The translations under genes were made by a program, and so were the position numbers. A stretch of 27,917 nucleotides of DNA from Lachnospiraceae bacterium UBA1753 (GTDB taxonomy: Bacteria; Bacillota; Clostridia; Lachnospirales; Lachnospiraceae). The number at the start of each line of letters is the position of its first letter. Position 1 is the first letter of the stretch. The notes beneath the pieces were generated by a model, which made no database searches, was not told the origin of the DNA, and was given only the letters and a program-made list of their open reading frames with translations. The stretch is from assembly GCA_002317595.1 (NCBI GenBank), contig DCHL01000072.1:2039-29955 (forward strand). The letters run 5' to 3'. Below, one piece after another: positions 14,488-22,059 of the stretch.

Positions 14488-15318
14488 TTACCCCTTAACC
14501 GCTCCGGCAACAAGGCTGTCCTGAACCTGCTTACTAAGCAGCAGATAGATAATTATTGTGGGAATCGTCGCAATCATAAGTCCTGCTCCGATTTCTCCCC
14601 ACTTTGTTGTATATGCACCAACCATCGACATGATTCCGACGGTAAGTGTCTTGTACTGCGCCTTATTTACAAATGTTACCGCAAACATCAGCTCGTTCCA
14701 GGTGCTGATGAAGGTAAAAATACTTACCGTAGCAAGTGCTGGCTTGATAAGCGGGAAGATAACTACAAAAAATATCTTGTAGATTCCTGCTCCGTCAATT
14801 GCAGCTGCCTCTTCCATCTCTCTTGGAATGGAAGCAAAGAACGATGTGAACAGATACACCGCCATAGGAATTCCAAAGGCTATATAAGGAATGATAAGTG
14901 CCGCATAGGAATTCAGGATATGCAGACGGCTAAGTACCAGGAAAAGTGGCAGCAGGGCTGCATGGATAGGAACCATGAGTCCAAGAAGGATTGTCTTAAG
15001 GAACGCCTCCCTTGCCTTCCAGATCATTCTTTCCAGTGCATATGCCGCAGTCGCTGAGATAACCAGGACTCCCAAAATCGTGATGGCTGTTACCAGCAGA
15101 CTGTTCAGGAAATAACGGAACACGTTTGCCTCGATAAAGGCAATCTTGAAGTTAATCCATCTCCAGTGCTGAGGAAGACCTGCTACATTTCCACCAAATA
15201 TTTCGTTATTATCTTTCAGCGCAAAGGTAAACAGCCAATACAGGGGAAATATCTGAATTACTGCAAATATCATCAGGAAAATGTTAATGATGGCATCGCT
15301 GATTATAGATTTCTTCAT
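14488..15318 (-). CDS. carbohydrate ABC transporter permease (MalG/AraQ type)
   Basis: 276 residues, six membrane helices; the first is residues 9-30 and the last about 245-262. It forms half of the channel of a CUT1-type sugar importer. The EAA loop that contacts the ATPase is at PREMEEAAAIDGAGIYKIF (from about residue 165), and the C-terminal VQDSLVAGAVKG is typical for MalG-like subunits. The start overlaps the stop codon of the other permease (TAATG), with GGAGG inside the end of that gene, so the two are coupled. No ATPase gene lies in the operon; CUT1 systems in Firmicutes often share an MsmK-type ATPase encoded elsewhere. The sugar is not known. Confidence 0.93.
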   Translation of the reverse strand: MKKSIISDAIINIFLMIFAVIQIFPLYWLFTFALKDNNEIFGGNVAGLPQHWRWINFKIAFIEANVFRYFLNSLLVTAITILGVLVISATAAYALERMIWKAREAFLKTILLGLMVPIHAALLPLFLVLSRLHILNSYAALIIPYIAFGIPMAVYLFTSFFASIPREMEEAAAIDGAGIYKIFFVVIFPLIKPALATVSIFTFISTWNELMFAVTFVNKAQYKTLTVGIMSMVGAYTTKWGEIGAGLMIATIPTIIIYLLLSKQVQDSLVAGAVKG

Positions 15319-16190
15319 TACGCATCCTCCCTATTTTTGAAAATGAACCTTAGTATGGCTGTGAACAGGAAACATTCGATGATTACAAAGGTGGATATCG
15401 CCGAACCATAGCCGTAATGCATCTGGTCAAATGTTGTCTTGTACATGTAAATCGTAGGTACCTCAGTAGACTGGAATGGTCCGCCTCCTGTGAGTACGAA
15501 AATAAGGTCAAATATCTTCAGGGCTCCAATCAGTGAGAATGTAACGCATACCTGAATGATTGGCTTCAGAATCGGAATGGTAATTCTCATTGCTGTCTGG
15601 AAACGATTCGCTCCATCAATTTTTGCCGCTTCAGAAATATCTGTTGAAATGGACTTGATTCCTGCATACATGATGAGCATATGGTATCCGATATACTGCC
15701 AGAGATTGGGGATGAAGGAGCACATCAGTGCTGTCTTCTCGTCTCCCAGCCAGTCGTGCCCACTATATCCGAGGGATCTTAATAACACGTTCAGAAGTCC
15801 ATAATCTCCGTTATATACTTTCTGCCACAGCTGTCCTATTACAACTGATGAAATGATGACAGGAATAAAAAATACAGTCACATAGAATTTCTCGAGTTTC
15901 TTTGTATTTGATACAACGATAGCAAGCAATAAGGACAAAGGAAGCTGTATGAACAGAGACAGCACTACATAGAGAAGCGAATTCTTGACAGATGCAATGA
16001 ATCTCTCATCACCGAACAGATTGATATAGTTCTCAATACCGATGAATGTGGCCTTTCCGATACCATCCCATTTCAGGAGACTGTAGTACAGTGATATGAC
16101 AATCGGAACGAGTACGATAACTACGATAATCAGCATCGCAGGTGCCATGAAAACCGTTATTGCTTTTTTGTTTGATAATATCTTATTCAT
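15318..16190 (-). CDS. carbohydrate ABC transporter permease (MalF/UgpA/LacF type)
   Basis: 290 residues with six membrane helices (first about 12-36). It is the first permease of the CUT1 importer and pairs with the MalG-like subunit. The EAA loop is visible as DISEAAKIDGANRFQTAMRI, followed by TIPILKP. GALKIFDLIFVLTGGGPFQS is the typical signature of MalF-like permeases near the C-terminus. AAAGGAA lies upstream of the ATG. It is 88 nt downstream of the binding-protein gene; the gap has a strong hairpin without T tract. It overlaps the next permease by one base. Confidence 0.93.
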   Translation of the reverse strand: MNKILSNKKAITVFMAPAMLIIVVIVLVPIVISLYYSLLKWDGIGKATFIGIENYINLFGDERFIASVKNSLLYVVLSLFIQLPLSLLLAIVVSNTKKLEKFYVTVFFIPVIISSVVIGQLWQKVYNGDYGLLNVLLRSLGYSGHDWLGDEKTALMCSFIPNLWQYIGYHMLIMYAGIKSISTDISEAAKIDGANRFQTAMRITIPILKPIIQVCVTFSLIGALKIFDLIFVLTGGGPFQSTEVPTIYMYKTTFDQMHYGYGSAISTFVIIECFLFTAILRFIFKNREDA

Positions 16191-16213
16191 AGAGTTTCCT
16201 TTTTCTTTATATA

Positions 16214-16244
16214 GCGAGGGGCTACATTACATATAGCCCCCCGC
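16214..16244 (-). promoter_or_regulatory. intercistronic hairpin after the binding-protein gene
   Basis: Minus strand GCGGGGGGCTA ... TAGCCCCTCGC, an 11-bp stem with one G-U pair and a 9-nt loop, followed by TATATAAAG, not by Ts. It is well placed to protect the 3' end of the binding-protein message after cleavage, so that more binding protein than permease is made. Confidence 0.65.
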
Positions 16245-16278
16245 CAAGAAATACTAATTGATTTTTAAGAGATTAATT

Positions 16279-17661
16279 TTAGTAGAACTCTGAAGGGCTG
16301 AGCTTTGACATCTTCTCAGCATATTCCTCAGGAGTAATCTTCATTGCCATAACCTCAGCAACAAGCTGCTTGTATGTATCTGAATCCTCAGCAGAGAGAA
16401 CGTTGTCCCACCATCCGATGTAGCTTGTTCCCTGCTCCATAAGGGCTGCAGACTCCTGATCAAGGCTTGTAAGTGCTGAAAGGTCTGTGCTTGATGTATC
16501 CCAGCATGCAAGACCAGCGCCCATCTGGAATCCAAGTGTACCGATCTTCTCTGAGAGGTACTCAAGGTACTCAACAACTTCCTTCGGATGCTCTGTTGCA
16601 GCGTTTACATAGTAACCATCAGATGATCCACCAGAGAACTCTGACTTATTTCCCTTTGTTCCAGGAATCTCAGGGAAGGGTACACAAACAACCTTGCCCT
16701 TTGTTGCTGCTGCGTCGTCCATGATTGCGGGATGTACCCAGTTAGCCTGATAGAGCATTGCGCCCTGTCCTGCACAGAAGCCTTCTACCATCTCTGTGTA
16801 GCTTGTTGAAAGATAATTCTCGTTAAATCCACCTGCCTGAACAAGTTCCTGAAGTCTTGTAGCTGCCTCTACGAACTCAGGAGAGTTGAACTTTGTAGGA
16901 TCGCCAAATGCTGCCTCAACACCTGCATTTCCTGCACATCTCTGAGAGATGATATCCATCCAGTACATTCCAGGCCATAAATCCTTCTCACCCATCATGA
17001 TAGGGTTGTATCCAGCTGCCTTAAGCTTATCAATTGCATCAAGGAGCTCATCCCATGTCTCGGGAATCTTAGCGCCTGCTGCATCGAACTGCTCCTTATT
17101 GCAGTAGAGGTCAGCAAGGAATGTGATTGTGGGGTATGAATAAACCTTACCATCAAAGGTTGAACCAGCAAGCATTCCAGGAAGAACCTTTGCCTTAACA
17201 TCAGGATTCATGTAATCGTCGATGGGAAGTAAGTAACCTGCATCTACGAAAGGCTTAACAAAACTTCCAGCCCACATGTAAGAAAGGTCAGGAGCCTCGC
17301 CTGCTGCAAATGCTGTCTTGATCTTTGTCTTGTACTGCTCACCTTCAACACCGTCCTGCTCGATTGTGATGTTGGGATGAAGCTCATGATACTCATCAAC
17401 AGATGCCTCGATAATCTTCTTAACGGGGTCTGTGTCAGCTACTGACTGATGCCAGATTGTGATAGTAATCTGCTCTTCTTCTGATGCCTCTGCTGCAGGA
17501 GCCTCTTCCTTAGTCTCAGCTGCAGGAGCCTCTTCCTTAGCTTCTTCCTTAGCCTCTGCTGCAGGAGCTGCTGCAGGAGCCTCTGCTGCCGAACCACATC
17601 CAGCGAGCATTGAAGCTACCATTGTTGTGCAAAGAAGCACACTTAAAATTCTTTTCTTCAT
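16279..17661 (-). CDS. sugar ABC transporter substrate-binding lipoprotein
   Basis: 460 residues, family 1 extracellular solute-binding protein of a CUT1 importer. Signal peptide MKKRILSVLLCTTMVASMLAG with lipobox LAGC and lipidated C22. Residues about 27-64 form an Ala/Glu/Pro/Lys-rich linker with a repeated EAPAAETKEE-like unit that spaces the domain from the membrane. The mature fold starts at QITITIWHQSV. YSYPTITFLADLYCNKEQF and TWDELLDAIDKLKAAGYNPI are typical of sugar binders; no residue tells the ligand. GGGAGG precedes the ATG. First gene of the importer operon, downstream of a -10 (17745-17750) and direct repeats likely bound by the YesN-type regulator encoded upstream. Confidence 0.94.
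   Translation of the reverse strand: MKKRILSVLLCTTMVASMLAGCGSAAEAPAAAPAAEAKEEAKEEAPAAETKEEAPAAEASEEEQITITIWHQSVADTDPVKKIIEASVDEYHELHPNITIEQDGVEGEQYKTKIKTAFAAGEAPDLSYMWAGSFVKPFVDAGYLLPIDDYMNPDVKAKVLPGMLAGSTFDGKVYSYPTITFLADLYCNKEQFDAAGAKIPETWDELLDAIDKLKAAGYNPIMMGEKDLWPGMYWMDIISQRCAGNAGVEAAFGDPTKFNSPEFVEAATRLQELVQAGGFNENYLSTSYTEMVEGFCAGQGAMLYQANWVHPAIMDDAAATKGKVVCVPFPEIPGTKGNKSEFSGGSSDGYYVNAATEHPKEVVEYLEYLSEKIGTLGFQMGAGLACWDTSSTDLSALTSLDQESAALMEQGTSYIGWWDNVLSAEDSDTYKQLVAEVMAMKITPEEYAEKMSKLSPSEFY
17492..17540 (-). repeat. repeat inside the lipoprotein linker
   Basis: Two identical 22-bp copies (17492-17513 and 17519-17540), period 27 bp, encode the EEAPAA-type linker units of the binding protein. 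Shorter relatives continue to about 17590. The copy number could vary between strains. Confidence 0.6.
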
Positions 17662-17724
17662 TGTTGTCCTCCCTATAAAATAAATTTACCTCTGCCTTTC
17701 GGCTATAGTAAAATAATAAATAGG

Positions 17725-17780
17725 AAAAGCAGAAAAATGAATTCATTATAGAGTTGTAAATGTTTCACTTTTCTGCTTTT
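17725..17780 (-). repeat. 12-bp perfect inverted repeat flanking the -10 of the binding-protein gene
   Basis: AAAAGCAGAAAA at 17725-17736 (plus strand) and its exact complement TTTTCTGCTTTT at 17769-17780, 32 nt apart, enclose the TATAAT. As RNA it could be a weak AT-rich terminator for the upstream regulator gene; as DNA it carries an inverted third copy of the CAGAAAA motif. Confidence 0.6.
17745..17750 (-). promoter_or_regulatory. -10 of the ABC importer operon
   Basis: Perfect TATAAT on the minus strand. The -35 position (about 17768-17773) reads GAAAAG, far from consensus, as expected for an activator-dependent promoter. Confidence 0.6.
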
Positions 17781-17806
17781 GACATCATATTTTATTCACT
17801 TTTCTG
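17764..17806 (-). promoter_or_regulatory. direct repeats, probable YesN/AraC-type activator site
   Basis: Minus strand CAGAAAAGTGAA occurs twice, at 17795-17806 and 17764-17775, 31 bp apart (about three helical turns). The proximal copy covers the -35 position of the importer promoter; the distal copy includes the stop codon of the regulator gene. An inverted 11/12 copy lies at 17730-17741. Confidence 0.6.
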
Positions 17807-19333
17807 ACATTTGTTGAGCATTTTGCGGTATTCACTCACTGTCATGCCCGTAATCTTGCGAAACCATATACTTAAGTAATGCGCATCCGGAATTCCAATT
17901 TCTATTCCGATATCCCGGTCCTTCATGTTTGTCGTGTTGAGCAGTGTCACCATTCGAAGCAGCCTGAAATCCGTCACGATTCCAACATATGTACGTCCAA
18001 GACACTGCTTAAACAGCCTGCTCATATGGGAGCTGCTTATAGAGAAATCTCCGGCAAGCGTATTCTGGTTCATGTCGGGGTTGTCCAGATTCCTAAAGAT
18101 ATGAATCACTATATCCCTGATAAGTTCATCATTGTCTCCCGAATTCTTTTTATACACCAGAATCGGAATGAGCTGTGCATTAACCCACCATTCCAGTTCA
18201 CTTGGAGTGTTAAAATATTCATATTCACCATTGAATCTCTTAACTCCATCCACCGCCACACTTGTTCTCAGAGCTCTGATATATGCTTTTACCTTCTGCT
18301 TAAGGACACTGACGCTAAGACTCTTGTCCTGGTCAAATAGTGCTGACGAAATCCGCTCCCGCGCTGCTTCAATCTGTCCCTGGTTAATCAGTTTCACTAC
18401 ATCCTCGCAGCTAAGCTCCGGAATATTGTTCAGCTTAATCTCAGAGTCTGCAACCTCACCTTCACTCTTGTCAGAATGCGTGCTTTGAAGCTCGCCAAGT
18501 GCACTAAGATATGCCTTATGAATATCCTTCCATCCATCGAAGCGCTCTGAAACTGCATAACTGATATGACATCCATATTTTTTCACAATCACATTTGTGA
18601 CCATCCCAAGGCATTCCTTCATGGGGAATTCAGATGAACTGCTTATTACAATAACTCTTCCCCAGGAATCGTTGACGATGGATACGAACTTTTCGCTTGC
18701 AAAAAACTCTTCAACCTCATTCTCCATAAGTACTGGCAGTCTTGGATTATTGATTACCTCCCTGACAGTCAGAATTCCAACCAACAGTCCACCCTCGTCG
18801 CCATTCTCTGTTTCTACTCCAAATTCCTCCAGTCGATTAGCTATGTCAGAATCTGCTGTTTCCTTGAGGAGCTGCTCATTGATGTAAGCCTTCCTGAGCA
18901 TGCGAAGGTTTGTTTCAAGCTCCTCGCGGAGTTTTGCATTCTGCTCGTTCCTGCTGCGGATCTGACGAATCTCATCACAGGCCTTCTCTACTGTATTATT
19001 CAATTCCTCAGCCTGCACAGGCTTCATCAGATAATCAAAGACTCCCGCCTTAATACTTCTCCGGGCATACTCAAAATCATTAAATCCAGTAATGATGATG
19101 ACCTTGATATCTGGATTAATTTCCACACACTTCTCACTGAAGCTGATTCCATCCTCCCCGGGCATACAGATATCACTGAGGACGATGTCCGGCCTTAGCG
19201 AAACAATTCCTTCAAGTGCGCTCTTTGCATCCGCGTATTCACCGACCACCTCAATCCCCAGTCTCTCGAGATCAAGCTTCATTCTGATCAGTTTTCTTAT
19301 CAGCATTTCATCATCGACAATAATCAGTTTCAT
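17792..19333 (-). CDS. response regulator, YesN-type with AraC DNA-binding domain
   Basis: 513 residues. N-terminal receiver with the acidic pair D7/D8, phosphorylation site D54 (LSDICMPGEDG) and K104 (YLMKPV). A coiled segment (RSRNEQNAKLREELETNL) and a long middle domain follow. The C-terminus has two AraC helix-turn-helices (about 410-510: NTLAGDFSISSSHMSRLFKQ, then AHYLSIWFRKITGMTVSEYR). Such regulators activate nearby sugar-import genes when phosphorylated by a YesM-type kinase. The ATG overlaps the kinase stop codon by 4 nt. The importer operon starts just downstream, with direct repeats fit for an AraC-type activator. The identification is firm; the target is inferred. Confidence 0.94.
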   Translation of the reverse strand: MKLIIVDDEMLIRKLIRMKLDLERLGIEVVGEYADAKSALEGIVSLRPDIVLSDICMPGEDGISFSEKCVEINPDIKVIIITGFNDFEYARRSIKAGVFDYLMKPVQAEELNNTVEKACDEIRQIRSRNEQNAKLREELETNLRMLRKAYINEQLLKETADSDIANRLEEFGVETENGDEGGLLVGILTVREVINNPRLPVLMENEVEEFFASEKFVSIVNDSWGRVIVISSSSEFPMKECLGMVTNVIVKKYGCHISYAVSERFDGWKDIHKAYLSALGELQSTHSDKSEGEVADSEIKLNNIPELSCEDVVKLINQGQIEAARERISSALFDQDKSLSVSVLKQKVKAYIRALRTSVAVDGVKRFNGEYEYFNTPSELEWWVNAQLIPILVYKKNSGDNDELIRDIVIHIFRNLDNPDMNQNTLAGDFSISSSHMSRLFKQCLGRTYVGIVTDFRLLRMVTLLNTTNMKDRDIGIEIGIPDAHYLSIWFRKITGMTVSEYRKMLNKCQKSE

Positions 19334-21072
19334 TCTGTCTTTTCTTCCCTCTTCAGTGCAGTTTCCTCAATATACAGATGGATGCTTGCTGCCCCATCGG
19401 TACCAATCTCATAAGAGAAAGCACTTCCATACACCAGTTTCAGTCTTCTTATTGTTCCTCTGAGTCCAAGACTCCCCTTGCCACCAACATCCCTGTCCTC
19501 GAGCAGTCCCTCAATTACGTCGCTCGGTATTCCAGTTCCATTATCATTTACGAATATGCACAGCCGTCCATCCTTTACATCAGCTGACACATCTATGTTA
19601 CCAAATTCAACTCTTCCGCGGATTCCATGTTGGAACGCATTCTCAACCAAGGGCTGGACTGTGAGCTTTGGGATAAGGAACTCACTGCAGGCTTCTGTAT
19701 AATCTATTGAGCATACAAAAGTATCCCCAAACCTGATATGCATTATCTCTGAATAATCCTTGGCCATCTCCATCTCCATGGCAACTGAAAGGAATTCACG
19801 GCCTCCACTTACGGATTTTCTGTAAAATCCTCCGAGGGCTTCTATCAGTCTGCACACAGTAGCTGTGTCTCCTATCATGGCAAGAGCCTCTATGGAATCG
19901 AGTGTATTATACAGGAAATGCGGTTTCATCTGCTCCTGTATTTCATTAAGTTCAACCTGTCTGATTCGCTTCTGTCTCTCAATGGTCTCCTCAATGAGCT
20001 GGTTGATCCTGTCAATCATACGGTTATATCCGGCAAAAAGAGTCTGGAACTCAACGAGCAATGGCTTTTCATCTATTTTCTGTGGCGTACAGCCTTCCTC
20101 CGCCTTCATTGACGTAAGCATAAGCTGAATCGGACTTGTCAGCATTCCGGCAACTATCGATGCGCAGAAAAAAATCATAAGGCCGATAATGAAAATGATA
20201 ACAATATTTGCCTCAAATATTCCTCCCTCCTGATGCAGGGACTCGACGGGTGAGTATTTAATCAGAACCCAGCTTTTCTCAGGATCTGTTATTCCTGAAA
20301 CGTAATATATTTTTCCATCAATTCTCATCCTTTCAAGAAAGCTTTCCTCGCTTCTGCTGTCCCAGCCAAGAGAATCGTAATATTTTTCCCAGTCCTCGTC
20401 TTCTCCGCTCCAGAAAATAGGATTATTCTCACCATCAAGTATTAAAAGACTGTCCTTATTAACATCAACTGCGGCATGTATTGCTTTGTTGACTCTTTCA
20501 TCACTGATATCGACTCCAACAATTCCAAGATTGGAAAAGTCGGCTGTACTGTTATACGCACGCACAAGAGTGATGCACGAGTCCTCCCTGTTTGTATCAA
20601 CCAGCACCTCTGCCCGTCCATATGGCTTCATCAGATCCTCATACCTGATAATATCATCACCTGCTGAAACCCTGGATGTACCTCCTACGCTCAGCTTCTG
20701 CCCCTGTCTGTCAATAAGCCACACTGTATTAGGAGCCTCAGAAAACTGGAGTATTGAATATATCCTGTTTATCACATTTCTCTGTCCTGCAATATCCTGA
20801 TTGAGATCCCCAGTCGCCATCTGCTGCCTTATGACATCATCAGCAATAAGCATTTTGGAATAGTAATCTGCACTGCTTACAATAGAGGAAAGGGAATCAT
20901 TCAGTGAGTGAAGGGTATTCAGACTTTCCCTTCCAAATATCCGCTCCTCGTTCCTGTTGTATATTTTTGCAAATACAAATGAGTTGAGGATGATAACAAT
21001 GAGAATTACTATTCCCAACATTGCCATTATTTTATTTCTGAGGTTAAGGTCTTTTATTCTCTGTAGTATCAT
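19330..21072 (-). CDS. sensor histidine kinase, YesM/LytS type
   Basis: 580 residues. Membrane helices at about 16-36 and 288-310 enclose an extracytoplasmic sensor of about 250 residues (dCache-like: VWLIDRQGQKLSVGG ... SWVLIKYSPVE). A HAMP-like linker follows, then the His_kinase domain with phosphorylated H385 (EQMKPHFLYNTLDSI) and an HATPase_c domain with N478 (QPLVENAFQHGI) and the G-boxes NDNGTGIP and GSLGLRGTIRRL. It should sense a saccharide outside the cell and phosphorylate the YesN-type regulator encoded next. It overlaps both neighbours by 4 nt (deacetylase upstream, regulator downstream), a tightly coupled three-gene operon. Ligand unknown. Confidence 0.94.
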   Translation of the reverse strand: MILQRIKDLNLRNKIMAMLGIVILIVIILNSFVFAKIYNRNEERIFGRESLNTLHSLNDSLSSIVSSADYYSKMLIADDVIRQQMATGDLNQDIAGQRNVINRIYSILQFSEAPNTVWLIDRQGQKLSVGGTSRVSAGDDIIRYEDLMKPYGRAEVLVDTNREDSCITLVRAYNSTADFSNLGIVGVDISDERVNKAIHAAVDVNKDSLLILDGENNPIFWSGEDEDWEKYYDSLGWDSRSEESFLERMRIDGKIYYVSGITDPEKSWVLIKYSPVESLHQEGGIFEANIVIIFIIGLMIFFCASIVAGMLTSPIQLMLTSMKAEEGCTPQKIDEKPLLVEFQTLFAGYNRMIDRINQLIEETIERQKRIRQVELNEIQEQMKPHFLYNTLDSIEALAMIGDTATVCRLIEALGGFYRKSVSGGREFLSVAMEMEMAKDYSEIMHIRFGDTFVCSIDYTEACSEFLIPKLTVQPLVENAFQHGIRGRVEFGNIDVSADVKDGRLCIFVNDNGTGIPSDVIEGLLEDRDVGGKGSLGLRGTIRRLKLVYGSAFSYEIGTDGAASIHLYIEETALKREEKTE

Positions 21073-21872
21073 AAACTAAGAAGCTTCCCTGGCTCCGCTA
21101 TTTTTATCTTTCCATCCACCCAAAGCCATACCGGAATGGCACTGCAGTTTAGGACTGCTGTCTGATCTGCTGTTACTTTCAGTGACCTGTATGCAGTAAT
21201 ATAATCCTTTATTTCAATATTTGTCGCATACCATACATCATCAAGCCCCGATATCCGGTCAAGGAACTCTTCCATTACATTCCAGTTATTCTCCCTGTGG
21301 AACTCAAAGCTGTGGCCCCATACATAGAAGAGCATCAGATCCCTGTAGTGCGGATGCTCCATAAACTCCTTCATCACCCTGCCGGTATCATTGTGGTGGC
21401 AGGAAGGATGCCAGCGCATGAAATCATGAGGGATATTGATTCCGTAAGTCGATTCCACGGTTCTGGAATACTCCATTCCGAGGCTCCCTGCAGTTTCTAC
21501 AAGTTCATCCGAAAACTCTCCGAAGGGATAGCTCATACCACGTACCGGGTATCCGCAAAGACGCTCAAGATTTCTCTTATCCTCAAGGATTTCCCACACC
21601 ATATTGTCATGCGGAATCTGGGCAAAGTATGGATGATTCACCCCATGGGCAGACACCTCATGACCTTTATAGAGATCTCTCACCTCCTCCGGCTTTATAA
21701 ATTCATCCATCTCATTTTTTATTCCCAACGTCCCCGAATTCAGGTGGAAGGTTGCCTTAACCTTATGCTGGTTGAACATCTCCACCAGCCTTCTGTCATA
21801 AATCTGTCCGTCGTCGTAGCTGAATGTAACAGCCCTCATCACTCCACCCGGAAATAGCACTTTATATCTCAC
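21069..21872 (-). CDS. polysaccharide deacetylase-family protein (CE4, NodB-like)
   Basis: 267 residues. NodB homology: motif 1 FSYDDG with D20/D21, motif 2 HGVNH with metal ligands H76 and H80, then RGMSYPFGEFSDE and WHPSCHHND. Such enzymes remove N- or O-acetyl groups from sugars in a metal-dependent way. There is no signal peptide, so it probably acts in the cytosol on an imported acetylated oligosaccharide. Start: GTG at 21872 with AAGGAG about 8 nt upstream. The internal ATG at MRAVTFSYDDG has its GGAG too close. It leads the operon with the sensor kinase and response regulator, beside a sugar importer, which ties the whole group to one substrate. The family is firm; the substrate unknown. 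Confidence 0.88.
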   Translation of the reverse strand: MRYKVLFPGGVMRAVTFSYDDGQIYDRRLVEMFNQHKVKATFHLNSGTLGIKNEMDEFIKPEEVRDLYKGHEVSAHGVNHPYFAQIPHDNMVWEILEDKRNLERLCGYPVRGMSYPFGEFSDELVETAGSLGMEYSRTVESTYGINIPHDFMRWHPSCHHNDTGRVMKEFMEHPHYRDLMLFYVWGHSFEFHRENNWNVMEEFLDRISGLDDVWYATNIEIKDYITAYRSLKVTADQTAVLNCSAIPVWLWVDGKIKIAEPGKLLSL

Positions 21873-21913
21873 CCTATTATCTCCTTATCCTATTTTATCC
21901 TGCTTTCAAAGCT

Positions 21914-21932
21914 GATTACATCCATTGTAATC
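21914..21932. promoter_or_regulatory. inverted repeat in the divergent promoter region
   Basis: GATTACA - tccat - TGTAATC, a perfect 7-bp inverted repeat, in the 187-bp region between the deacetylase operon (-) and the hybrid kinase gene (+). On the minus strand it covers a TACAAT that could be the -10 of the deacetylase operon. Likely an operator; the binding protein is not known. Confidence 0.45.
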
Positions 21933-21958
21933 GATTTGCCATCCACTAAAACAGTATT

Positions 21959-21987
21959 TTGTAAAAAAATGAAATAAATATTATTAA
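21959..21987 (+). promoter_or_regulatory. possible promoter of the hybrid kinase gene
   Basis: TTGTAA (21959-21964), 17 nt, TATTAA (21982-21987) on the plus strand, about 70 nt before the start codon. The whole tract is AT-rich, so other choices exist. Confidence 0.4.
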
Positions 21988-22059
21988 AAATTACAATTTT
22001 ATTATAAAATGGTTAATGGTATCATTCATTTCTCCCAAATCATTCAAACGAGGTGGCGA

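Noticed and set aside
22009..22059. Longer start of the hybrid kinase
   Set aside because: No ribosome site before the first ATG, while GAGG precedes ATG 22060 by 6 nt.
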